From the NCBI GenBank assembly GCA_003135855.1, contig PNBD01000021.1, forward strand, positions 1,687 to 36,665: a DNA stretch of 34,979 nt. The letters run 5' to 3'. The translations under genes and the position numbers were made by a program. Below, in pieces: positions 16,138 to 23,698 of the stretch; position 1 is the stretch's first letter, and the number at the start of each line of letters is the position of its first letter. The notes under the pieces were generated by a model that was not told where the DNA came from, made no database searches, and was given only the letters and a program-made list of their open reading frames with translations. Source of the DNA: Deltaproteobacteria bacterium. Lineage in GTDB: Bacteria; Desulfobacterota; Binatia; Binatales; Binataceae.

Positions 16138-16436
16138 GCGATTTCCTCCGGTTGGCGTCTTCCGATAGGCGTTTTCCGATTGGCGTTTGGAGTTGCGAAT
16201 GCCGCCGCAAGCACGATCGCGCGCCGAACCTCAGTCAGTTACGAGCAGTCAGTACTTTCACCGTTAGTGCAATCCAATGCGATTTACAAGTTTCGGTCTT
16301 CGCTCCGCGCGCGCACGATGGACGGTAACGATGGTGTCGCGGGGGGTACAGCGTGGTTCGACGACCCGCAGCCGCGTCCTTGACGATTCGATCATCAAGC
16401 GGTAACGCTCCGAGTGACGCTTGGAGGTACAGAGGC
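16138..16436. promoter_or_regulatory. Divergent promoter region between LLM and aldo/keto reductase genes
   Basis: About 300 bp between two divergent operons. It contains a 14-bp tandem repeat (16154-16188) near the LLM gene and two copies of CAGTCAGT around 16230-16250. No strong promoter hexamers could be assigned by eye. No coding signal was found, although the aldo/keto reductase frame is open upstream of its true start. Confidence 0.4.
16154..16188. repeat. 14-bp tandem repeat, two and a half copies
   Basis: Copies GGCGTCTTCCGATA (16154-16167) and GGCGTTTTCCGATT (16168-16181) are followed by GGCGTTT (16182-16188). It lies just upstream of the LLM ribosome site, so it is in its 5' leader or promoter. 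Confidence 0.7.
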
Positions 16437-17432
16437 ATGGAGTATCGGCAATTCGGCAAGACCGGCATCAAGATTTCGGAGTTGGGATTCGGATGCTGGG
16501 AGATTGGCGGCGGCTATGGGAGTATCGAAGAGACCGAGTTCATCAAGGCGGTGAACCGCGCGCTCGACCTGGGCCTAAACTGCTACGACACGGCTGAGGC
16601 TTATGGCTTCGGTGCGTCAGAGAAGTCACTCGCGAAGGCGCTGGGCTCGCGCCGCAAGGAAGCGGTTATCACCACCAAATTCGGGGTCGGCTACCCGGAT
16701 GCGACCAATTATCGAGATGGCAGCCGCAAGCGGATGATGTCGTGCATCGAGAAGAGCCTCACCAATCTCAATACTGACTACGTCGACGTCTATCTCGTAC
16801 ACTGGCCGGACGTGAACACGCCGCTCGAAGAGACGATGGCTGCGCTTGACGATCTGGTGAAGCAGGGCAAGGTGCGGGCGGTCGGAGTATCTAACTTCCG
16901 CCTCAGTCAGATCCAGGAGGCGATGCGCACGCGGCGAATCGACGTCGTGCAATACTGCTGGAACATGTTCGATCGGCGGATGCAGAAGGAAATTTTCCCG
17001 TATTGCCGCGAGCACAATATCGGTGTGATGGCGTACGGCTCGCTCGCGTACGGAATGCTGACCGGCACGCTGAGCGAGGAGAAGACTTTCGAAAAAGACG
17101 ACTGGCGGTCCAAACGAGGTCAACTGGGGAATCTCAACCTGTTTCAGCATCTGTTCGGCCCCGATCATTTCCTTAACAACCTGCGCGCGGTCGATGAGTT
17201 GAAGGTGGTTGCAAAACGCCATGGCAAGACCCTGCCGCAGCTTGCGCTGCGATGGACATTGTCGAATCCGGTAATCAGCACGGCGCTGGTCGGATGCCGC
17301 AATCCGCGCGAGGTTGACGACAATGTCGGCGCTTTGGGATGGTCAATTTCGGATGCCGACATGAAAGAGATTGACGCGATCTTCGCGAAGCACAAGGTAG
17401 TCAGCAGTCCCGAGTCGTGGCTGGAGAGCTAG
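16437..17432 (+). CDS. Aldo/keto reductase
   Basis: A 331-residue NADPH-type aldo/keto reductase. The catalytic tetrad is visible as D51 (NCYDTAEAYG), Y56, K81 (VITTKFG) and H122 (VYLVHWPD). The C-terminal cofactor region includes LRWTLSNPVISTALVGCRNPREVDDN. I start it at 16437 because EYRQFGKTGIKISELGFG is the standard N-terminus and AGAGG/GGAGG lie just upstream. The enzyme probably reduces a carbonyl or acts in reverse as an alcohol dehydrogenase. It leads a plus-strand set with two amidohydrolases (47 bp to the first), so a shared pathway is likely. Subfamily and substrate cannot be settled from sequence alone. Confidence 0.93.
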   Translation: MEYRQFGKTGIKISELGFGCWEIGGGYGSIEETEFIKAVNRALDLGLNCYDTAEAYGFGASEKSLAKALGSRRKEAVITTKFGVGYPDATNYRDGSRKRMMSCIEKSLTNLNTDYVDVYLVHWPDVNTPLEETMAALDDLVKQGKVRAVGVSNFRLSQIQEAMRTRRIDVVQYCWNMFDRRMQKEIFPYCREHNIGVMAYGSLAYGMLTGTLSEEKTFEKDDWRSKRGQLGNLNLFQHLFGPDHFLNNLRAVDELKVVAKRHGKTLPQLALRWTLSNPVISTALVGCRNPREVDDNVGALGWSISDADMKEIDAIFAKHKVVSSPESWLES

Positions 17433-17479
17433 TAAGGTATTAAATAGTTCTGTGCACCGTTAGGTGACGGAGGAACGCA

Positions 17480-18871
17480 ATGCCGATTCAGAAATTCGCA
17501 CCGATGACGAAAAATTTCCCCACTTTTGATTGCGACGCTCACGTCACTGAGCCGCCATGGTTGTGGGAACGCGCTAAAGACTGGTTGACCAAGGACGAGT
17601 ACGACGCTCTCAAGAATACCATCTGGTACGATGCGGAGACCGAGCAGTTGATCGTCAATGGCAAGGCCGGCGCGGGAATCGGCTCGCAGCGCATCCACGG
17701 TTCGCCGGGCATGGTCAACGTGCTATCGCTGGCGGGCCCCGGCCTTAAGCATGACATCCAGCGCGCGCTCAATGTGCGCAATCTGAAAGCCAAGACCGCC
17801 CTAACTGCGGAACAGGCGGACTATATCGATCACAAGGGTTCGTACCAGCCCAAGCCGCGGCTCCGCGACATGGACGTCCAGGGTATCGATCAGGTGATGC
17901 TGATTCCGACCGATATCGACACCTATCCCTGGCTGCTGAATGCGGTGGGCGCCAAGGCGATGTGCAAGGCCTACAATGAGTGGGCTCACGAGTACTGCCA
18001 GGAGAATCCCGAGCGGCTCTATTTTGCTGCGATGCTGCCGATGCAGGATCCCAAGTTCGCCGAGCAGGAAGTCTATCGCATTGCGGCGAAGGGATGCCGC
18101 GTTGGCTTGGTCAGACCGATCGACGCAATGGGCAATTTTCCGATCCAGCCCAAGTACGAGCGCGTCTGGAGAGCGATGGAGGAAACGGGCGTCGTTTACG
18201 GGATGCATCCGTTCCCGGCGTTCGGATCGCTCAAGCCGCCCGGCTACACCGAGCAGCATTCCGGCGCAGAGCTGATCTCACTTACCGCTACTTCGTCGGG
18301 CCTGCCGCATTCCTTCCTGATCAACGTGCAGGACTTCCAGGCGGAAGCATCGCTATGGGTAACGATGGCGCTGATGTCGGGATTCTTCGAAAGCTTCCCC
18401 AAACTGCGCGCCGCAGTATTTGAGGCGTCGTCAACCTGGCTCAGCTTCGTGCTCGATGAATGCGACAAGGCCTACAAGCTATACCGCAACGAGCGCAAGC
18501 TGCGGCCGCTGAAGCAACTACCCAGCGAAACTTTCTTCGAACGCTGCGTGACAGGCTTCGAGGGCGACGAAGCTCCACCGTCGCGGTACCCGGAATTCTA
18601 CGAGAACATCCTGGCGTGGTCGTCGGACGTATATCATCACGACGGTGACGATGCGTGGCGCGCGATCGATACGATGCGCAAGTGCGAGCTGCCCGAACCG
18701 TACCAGGCAAAGTTCCTCGGCGGCAACGCGCGCAAGCTTTACAAGATCGACGAGCCTAAGAAGTTCATTGCCGATCGCGTGACTGAAATCGAGCGGCCCG
18801 ACTGGTGGCCCACCGAAGAGGAAGTCAAGCAATCGCTCAAGCCCGAGGCGGCGGTTCTCCGACAGTGGTGA
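17480..18871 (+). CDS. Amidohydro_2-family metal-dependent hydrolase
   Basis: A 463-residue TIM-barrel hydrolase of the COG2159 group. D19-x-H21 in FDCDAHVTEP marks the N-terminal metal site, VVYGMHPFPAFG supplies the central histidine, and the C-terminal WSSDVYHHDGDDAW supplies the last Asp/His set. The strand DVQGIDQVMLIPTDIDTYPW is characteristic. The start has GGAGG at 7 nt. It is longer than the ACMSD prototype, with an extra segment after the first strand (residues ~35-110). The next gene, 33 bp on, encodes a paralogue, so a gene duplication with divergence, or a two-step hydrolysis, is plausible. No substrate can be named. Confidence 0.9.
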   Translation: MPIQKFAPMTKNFPTFDCDAHVTEPPWLWERAKDWLTKDEYDALKNTIWYDAETEQLIVNGKAGAGIGSQRIHGSPGMVNVLSLAGPGLKHDIQRALNVRNLKAKTALTAEQADYIDHKGSYQPKPRLRDMDVQGIDQVMLIPTDIDTYPWLLNAVGAKAMCKAYNEWAHEYCQENPERLYFAAMLPMQDPKFAEQEVYRIAAKGCRVGLVRPIDAMGNFPIQPKYERVWRAMEETGVVYGMHPFPAFGSLKPPGYTEQHSGAELISLTATSSGLPHSFLINVQDFQAEASLWVTMALMSGFFESFPKLRAAVFEASSTWLSFVLDECDKAYKLYRNERKLRPLKQLPSETFFERCVTGFEGDEAPPSRYPEFYENILAWSSDVYHHDGDDAWRAIDTMRKCELPEPYQAKFLGGNARKLYKIDEPKKFIADRVTEIERPDWWPTEEEVKQSLKPEAAVLRQW

Positions 18872-18904
18872 GCCAGGCGGCGTAGCACGCGAAAGAGGTC
18901 AGGC

Positions 18905-20194
18905 ATGGCGCAAAAGCAATTTGCAGTTTTCGACGGCGACTCGCATGTCGTCGAGCCGACCGAGTTATGGACCAAATATCTCGATCCCGAGTACCGAACG
19001 CTCGGAAAGACCGCGCTCTGGCGTGAGGAAGGCAGGCACGGATCGTATCTGAAGGTAAATGGCAAAGTTTTTCGCGATACCATGAACTCGAACATCCCGC
19101 GTCACGCAATTTGGCGTCCGGGAATGACTTGGGAGCAGGTCGGCGAACTCGATCCGGATACACATCATGCGGCGAGCGCGGGGGCATCGAATCCCGAAGC
19201 GCGAATCAAGGACATGGACGCGATGGGCGTCGATCAGGCGCTGCTGTATCCGACCTGGTTTGCCGAGGGATTCCATCTGGTCGAGGACCCGGACATCGCG
19301 TACGCGCTGGCGCGCGCATACAACGACTGGATCGCTGACTTCTGCAAACGGGCGCCGGATCGGCTCTTCGCCGCCTCGATGGTTCCGCTGCAGAACATCG
19401 ACTACGCGATCGAGGAGCTACGTCGTACCGCAAAGATTCCGTGCTTCCGTGGCGCGTTCATCAGGCCGATGTTCCTCGAGGGCCATTACTTCACGCATCC
19501 GATTTACAACCCGCTCTGGGCGGAGCTTGAAAATCTCGGCATCACGGTCGCCGTTCATCCGGCAGCAGGCCTGTGGAATCCGGAATGGACCTCGCACGGT
19601 CCGTTCTTCGAAAAAGTGAGCACAAGGGTCAACCTGCGCGCGTTTACGGTCGCTGGCGGAGGTGGTCCCGCGGCCGGTGGCGGCTCCGATATCACGTTCG
19701 GGTTCACTGCATCGCCGCCGATGGGTCATCCGATCGCGCCAATAATTTCGCACTGGCTCGATAACCACATGTTCGTCGCCTCGACGCTGATTGGATTCAC
19801 CGTCATGGAGCGCTACCCCAACATGAAGATGGTTGTCTCGCACGGTAAAGCTTCATGGATGGAGGAAGTGTTGGAGAAGATGGAGGCCTCGACGCGGACG
19901 ATCCCGTTGCTACATCACTATCCGGTGCGAACTGACACCGAGGAGATGTGGGAAGAGGGGAAGATCATGCTCGGATTCGACGCCGAGGAGCGCCTGATCC
20001 AAAAGCAGCCCGAACAATTTGAAGAGAAAATCATTTGGGGCTCGCGCTATCCGCATCACGACACGACCAGCGCGTGGGACGCGATCGAAAAACTAATGCG
20101 GGCCAACGTTGCGCAATCGACGATCGCAAGGATGCTAGGTGGTAACGCCGCCGAGCAGTTCGGCATCAAGCTGTCGCAGAAGGTCGGTGCCTAA
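18905..20194 (+). CDS. Amidohydro_2-family metal-dependent hydrolase (paralogue)
   Basis: A 429-residue paralogue of the preceding gene. Metal-site features are D12-x-H14 (DGDSHVVEP), ITVAVHPAAGLWNPEW and WGSRYPHHDTTSAWDA. IKDMDAMGVDQALLYPTWFAEG is the matching TIM-barrel strand and LGGNAAEQFGIK the family C-terminus. A Gly-rich insert (AGGGGPAAGGGSDITFG, about residues 250-266) is not in its neighbour and could be a flexible active-site loop. AGAGG precedes the ATG. It is the last gene of the aldo/keto reductase set and converges on pncC 43 bp away. Decarboxylase or hydrolase activity on a cyclic carboxylate is the family expectation; the substrate is unknown. Confidence 0.9.
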   Translation: MAQKQFAVFDGDSHVVEPTELWTKYLDPEYRTLGKTALWREEGRHGSYLKVNGKVFRDTMNSNIPRHAIWRPGMTWEQVGELDPDTHHAASAGASNPEARIKDMDAMGVDQALLYPTWFAEGFHLVEDPDIAYALARAYNDWIADFCKRAPDRLFAASMVPLQNIDYAIEELRRTAKIPCFRGAFIRPMFLEGHYFTHPIYNPLWAELENLGITVAVHPAAGLWNPEWTSHGPFFEKVSTRVNLRAFTVAGGGGPAAGGGSDITFGFTASPPMGHPIAPIISHWLDNHMFVASTLIGFTVMERYPNMKMVVSHGKASWMEEVLEKMEASTRTIPLLHHYPVRTDTEEMWEEGKIMLGFDAEERLIQKQPEQFEEKIIWGSRYPHHDTTSAWDAIEKLMRANVAQSTIARMLGGNAAEQFGIKLSQKVGA

Positions 20195-20237
20195 GCGCGG
20201 CCCGGTAAGTCGTCGAATAGCGAAATAGAATCCGCGA

Positions 20238-20720
20238 TTACGAGGTCAGGCTCTGCAGCAACAGGTTCAATGCGGCGGCGGAGAACGTTCGCATGTTTGC
20301 GATCCTGTCGGCGATCCCAGTCTCGACGGTGATCGAGCGTTCGGCGGGGCCGGCGATCGCGATGCAACTATGTCCCGCGGCGTCGCCGTAACGATTGCCG
20401 GTGGGTCCGCTCGCGCCAATCTCAGAAATACTCCACGTGGTGCCGAATTTCTGCAGCGCGGCGCGGGCCAGGATCAGAGCGCCTTCTTCGGTGACCGACT
20501 TGATGTGCGCAAAAGCGGCGTCGGGCACCTCGAGAATCGCGCGGCGCGCCTTCAGCGTGTAAACGACTGAGCCCGCGACGAAGTAGGCTGACGCGCCCGG
20601 CACGCTGAGCAGCGCCGCTGAAATGAGGCCGCCGGTTGTCGACTCGGCGGTGCTGATCGTTTCTCGTCGGCTCTTCAGCAGCGCGCCCACTTTCTCGGCG
20701 ATTGGCAGCAATTGTTGCAT
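20238..20720 (-). CDS. pncC: CinA C-terminal-domain amidase (nicotinamide-nucleotide amidase, PncC)
   Basis: A 160-residue stand-alone CinA C-terminal domain, the length of PncC/YgaD. It opens with ISTAESTTGGLISAALLSVPGASAYFVAGSVVYT, the core family motif including the catalytic-Ser region, then SVTEEGALILARAAL and IGASGPTGNRYGDAAG. The enzyme deamidates NMN to nicotinate mononucleotide in pyridine-nucleotide recycling, in the cytoplasm. The usual GIAGP is GASGP here, a mild change. An AGGAAA ribosome site sits about 11 nt before the ATG. It is a single minus-strand gene between two plus-strand sets, with no functional link to its neighbours apparent. Confidence 0.9.
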   Translation of the reverse strand: MQQLLPIAEKVGALLKSRRETISTAESTTGGLISAALLSVPGASAYFVAGSVVYTLKARRAILEVPDAAFAHIKSVTEEGALILARAALQKFGTTWSISEIGASGPTGNRYGDAAGHSCIAIAGPAERSITVETGIADRIANMRTFSAAALNLLLQSLTS

Positions 20721-20890
20721 CGGATTTTGTTTCCTTGGCGAAGATGCGAAAAGATCGTCAGCTTTCGCGCTTCACTTATCGTCCTCATCGGATACGAAAT
20801 TCAAGGCGTGCGCGCACAAACTTCGCGGAGCAAAATTTCAAAGCGGTTGCCTTAGACAGCAGAAAAAAATAAACCGCAGTAGTCACGCAT

Positions 20891-21622
20891 ATGGATCCCA
20901 AGGGCAAAGTTGCACTGATTACCGGCGGCGCGCGCATCGGCCAAGTCGTCGCGCAGGCGCTCGCCACGCGCGGCTGCGCTCTCTCGTTGATCTATCGAGG
21001 TTCTCGCGACGCGGCGGAGCAAACCGCGTCGGCAGCGCGAGGCGTCGGCGTGGACGCCATTGTGCTACGAGCGGACGCGACCGACGAGGCGCAGGTGGCC
21101 GCCGCGGTGACCGAGACGGCGCAGAAACTGGGGCGTCTCGACATCCTGATCAACATGGCCTCCATCTACGTGAAGACGCCGAATCCAGGCACGAAGGATT
21201 GGTCGCTCGCGATGGATTCCAACGCGAAGAGCGCGTTCATGTTCTCGATTCACGCCGCCCCGGTGATGAAGTCCGGTGGCAGCGGCCGCATCATAAATAT
21301 TAGCGACTGGCTGGTGGCGAGTGGCCGTCCGAATTACCGCGACTACGCACCGTACTATATGTCGAAGGCGGCGGTGAGCGCGCTCACGGAGAGTCTCGCG
21401 CTCGACCTGGCGCCGGATATTCTCGTCAATGCGATCGCGCCCGGGCCGATCCTGGCGCCGCCCGACTTGACCAGTGAACAGAATGATCGCGTCATCAAGG
21501 CGACTCCGCTCGCGCGATGGGGTGGCGGTGATGAGATAGCCAAGGCCGTCCTCTTCCTCATCGAAACTGAATTCGTCACCGGCGAATGCATCCGCGTTGA
21601 CGGTGGCCGCCATCTCGCGTGA
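20891..21622 (+). CDS. SDR oxidoreductase of the pteridine-reductase / FolM type
   Basis: A 243-residue short-chain dehydrogenase. The dinucleotide loop reads TGGARIG (11-17), which together with NMAS (88-91), instead of NNAG, recalls pteridine reductases (PTR1, FolM) rather than classical FabG. NISD at 136-139 places D139 near the classical serine position, as the Asp in PTR1, with the Y155-x3-K159 pair following. The C-terminus (ECIRVDGGRHLA) is standard. Expected activity is NADPH-dependent reduction of a dihydropterin or another carbonyl. There is no clear ribosome site before the ATG at 20891, so the start is less certain. It is followed 48 bp later by two membrane-protein genes, and no folate gene is nearby. 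Confidence 0.85.
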   Translation: MDPKGKVALITGGARIGQVVAQALATRGCALSLIYRGSRDAAEQTASAARGVGVDAIVLRADATDEAQVAAAVTETAQKLGRLDILINMASIYVKTPNPGTKDWSLAMDSNAKSAFMFSIHAAPVMKSGGSGRIINISDWLVASGRPNYRDYAPYYMSKAAVSALTESLALDLAPDILVNAIAPGPILAPPDLTSEQNDRVIKATPLARWGGGDEIAKAVLFLIETEFVTGECIRVDGGRHLA

Positions 21623-21670
21623 TGTCTGCCGTCTTCGGGAATCGAGCATCGAATAAATTCGGGAGCGAGC

Positions 21671-22273
21671 GTGGGCGATTCCGAAATAAACACTGAAGCG
21701 GGCCCGACCAAGGTTCCGGAGCCTGCTCCGACGCTTCCGATTGCGAGCTGGACCAGCCGCTTCGAAGCGATCGTGTTGCGCCGCATCCTGGTCGTTGGCC
21801 TGCTCTGGATCCTGGTGATGATCGGTCTTTTTCTCACCAACATCTCGCACGAAAAGGCGCGCTTCTATTGGAGCGCGATGTTTCCGATTTTCGGCCTGGT
21901 CAGCATCTGGCACGAGTTGATGGGACGCGGCCGCGGCATCGCGCCGGTCTGGAAAATGCTCGCCGTGCAAGCACTCCACTGGCTCGGGCCGATCATCGCG
22001 GTGCGAATCATCTTTCTCCAACTCGCGCGTGGACAAATGGACGCGGATGCGGTTGCGCTGGTGACGCTGCTGATTCTGGCGGTCACCAGCTTTCTTGCCG
22101 GCGTCCACCTCGATCGCAGTTTCTATTGGGTCAGCGCGGTGATTGCCTTTGCGGCCGTGATAGGCACCGAAGTCGAAGCGTATCTATGGCTGCTGGCGGT
22201 GATTGCGATCGTCGCGATCGCGATTACAGTCTTTGCCGCGAGTGCGCTGCGCCGCGCTCCCGCTGGATCATAG
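21671..22273 (+). CDS. Polytopic membrane protein, function unknown
   Basis: A 200-residue protein that I do not recognise. After about 34 hydrophilic residues there are six hydrophobic stretches, near residues 35-55, 64-82, 93-115, 126-146, 150-168 and 170-193. Short basic loops (GRGRG, LARG) and a basic C-terminus (RRAPAGS) follow the positive-inside rule. The start is a GTG. It lies 8 bp upstream of the DUF502 gene, so the two are probably translated together and might form one inner-membrane assembly (inference). Confidence 0.72.
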   Translation: MGDSEINTEAGPTKVPEPAPTLPIASWTSRFEAIVLRRILVVGLLWILVMIGLFLTNISHEKARFYWSAMFPIFGLVSIWHELMGRGRGIAPVWKMLAVQALHWLGPIIAVRIIFLQLARGQMDADAVALVTLLILAVTSFLAGVHLDRSFYWVSAVIAFAAVIGTEVEAYLWLLAVIAIVAIAITVFAASALRRAPAGS

Positions 22274-22281
22274 AAGCAAGC

Positions 22282-22959
22282 ATGCTCGGCAAAATCAGGC
22301 GCAATATCGTCGCAGGAATTCTGACCTTCATTCCAATCTGGCTGACCGCGTGGGTGATCAGCGTGCTGGTCGGGATCCTGCTTTCGCTCGGGAGCCCGAT
22401 CGTCAATGTGTTCTTCTCATGGCTTCGCGGCGTTGCGCCAGGACTCGCGGCCGCGTTCTCGGCGCCTTGGTTTCAATCGACCGTCGCAATCGCAACCGTG
22501 CTCGCAGCGTTGTACCTGCTTGGCGAAATCGCGACCGCGGTCGCCGGCCGCCGCTTGCTCGCGACCTTCGACTATCTGATGGCGCGGATTCCAATCGTGC
22601 AATCGATCTACGGCGCCGCTCGTCAACTCGTGACCAGCTTCCAGGACAAGCCGGGCGGCCAGCAGCGCGTCGTGCTCATCGAATTTCCGTCGCCTGAAAT
22701 GAAAACGATCGGGCTAGTGACGCGAATCTTCAACGACGCCGATACGGGCGAGGAAATCGCCGCGGTCTATGTCCCAACCACGCCGAATCCTACTTCGGGA
22801 TACATGGAATTGGTTCCTACCAGCCGGCTCGTGATGCTGGACTGGACGATCAACGAAGCGATGACTTTCATCATGTCGGGCGGGGCGGCGGCGCCATCCA
22901 AGCTCAACTACTCCAAAGGCGCCGCAAAGCCCGTCAGCGTTGTGAAGACCGTTCGTTGA
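22282..22959 (+). CDS. DUF502-family inner-membrane protein
   Basis: A 225-residue protein of the DUF502 (COG2928) family. Two transmembrane segments, at residues ~8-34 and ~66-86, are followed by the conserved cytoplasmic signature PIVQSIYGAARQL (104-116) and VPTTPNPTSGYMELVP (164-179). The function of the family is unknown in bacteria; the plant homologues (COV proteins) are membrane proteins affecting vascular patterning and trafficking. The ATG at 22282 is 8 bp after the preceding membrane-protein stop, with no strong ribosome site, which suggests translational coupling. Length is normal and nothing is missing. Confidence 0.87.
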   Translation: MLGKIRRNIVAGILTFIPIWLTAWVISVLVGILLSLGSPIVNVFFSWLRGVAPGLAAAFSAPWFQSTVAIATVLAALYLLGEIATAVAGRRLLATFDYLMARIPIVQSIYGAARQLVTSFQDKPGGQQRVVLIEFPSPEMKTIGLVTRIFNDADTGEEIAAVYVPTTPNPTSGYMELVPTSRLVMLDWTINEAMTFIMSGGAAAPSKLNYSKGAAKPVSVVKTVR

Positions 22960-23217
22960 GTCGCCCGCATCGTGTGGCGATGGCAGCGCGCGAAGATCAC
23001 GACAGTACCGCACCGTGGCGATGAATTGCGCGGCAATGCGCAAATTAGTCCGCGATTGTCCTCCGCGGAACAGGATTCGATCCTTACGCGCGATAAAGGC
23101 ATCGCTTGTTTACCTTACTTGACCAGTCTCGCTTGCTTGAAGATCTTTGGAGCCCGAAAATACTAGCGAGAGATCCAAAACGAAAAAAATCGTGAGACTC
23201 GTCACGGAGGTGCGATT
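22960..23217. other. Intergenic region upstream of the small secreted protein
   Basis: About 258 bp without a gene. The 3' half becomes AT-richer (TTTACCTTACTTGACC, then CGAAAATACTAGCG). This could hold the promoter of the small secreted-protein gene, but no hexamer pair is convincing. No repeat or RNA gene was seen. Confidence 0.35.
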
Positions 23218-23577
23218 ATGAATCGCCTATCGATTTCGTTAGCAGTACTGTCGATGACCGTCCTTTTCGCCGCGCCGGCGATGGCAGAGGATCAGACTCT
23301 CGCGACGGTCACCAATGGCAACACCACCACCGAATTCAAGGCGGCCGGCACCAAGGGCGTCGATATGAATAAGCTGCGGCCGTGGAGCGAGTTCGCGAAC
23401 GGTCATCCCGATATCGCGAAGCAGCTTACCTACAAGCCGGCACTGATCAGCGACGACGGGTACGCGAAGAATCATCCGGAACTCCAGGCGTTCTTCTCGA
23501 CGCATCCCGACATTCGCGAAGCGATGATCCAGAATCCGGGCAACTTCGTGGCGATTCCGCCGCGCCCCGGCGAATAG
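23218..23577 (+). CDS. Small secreted protein with HP[DE][IL] repeats
   Basis: A 119-residue protein with a signal peptide (residues 1-23, cleavage after APAMA). The mature part reads WSEFANGHPDIAKQL, NHPELQAFF and THPDIREAMIQNPGNF: three HP-[DE]-[IL] units separated by short linkers with conserved Pro/Asn. I have no function for it; repeats of this type look like short helical hairpins and may bind a surface or partner. GGAGGTG precedes the ATG at ideal spacing. It is flanked by a terminator-like hairpin and a convergent ppk gene, so it is likely monocistronic. Confidence 0.78.
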   Translation: MNRLSISLAVLSMTVLFAAPAMAEDQTLATVTNGNTTTEFKAAGTKGVDMNKLRPWSEFANGHPDIAKQLTYKPALISDDGYAKNHPELQAFFSTHPDIREAMIQNPGNFVAIPPRPGE

Positions 23578-23635
23578 CGATCGCTGTTACGCTCGACTCA
23601 TGAGCGGCGGAGGTTTCGTCGCTAATTGAAAAACA

Positions 23636-23679
23636 GATGGCCGCGATCCTCATATCGGGGTCACGGCCATCAAAATTTT
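23636..23679 (-). terminator. Intrinsic terminator downstream of ppk
   Basis: The arms GATGGCCG and CGGCCATC pair perfectly, and the stem extends past one mismatch through GA and CC pairs around an AT-rich loop. Read on the minus strand, the stem is followed by TGTTTTT, a good U-tract. On the plus strand it is followed by AAAATTTT, so it may work both ways between the convergent genes. Confidence 0.72.
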
Positions 23680-23698
23680 CGACAGGGAAGGCGACGCG

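Noticed and set aside
21065-22108. 347-codon minus-strand frame across the SDR and membrane-protein genes
   Set aside because: The composition is Arg/His/Asp-rich with no domain, as expected for an antisense frame; both plus-strand genes have clear family features or transmembrane patterns.
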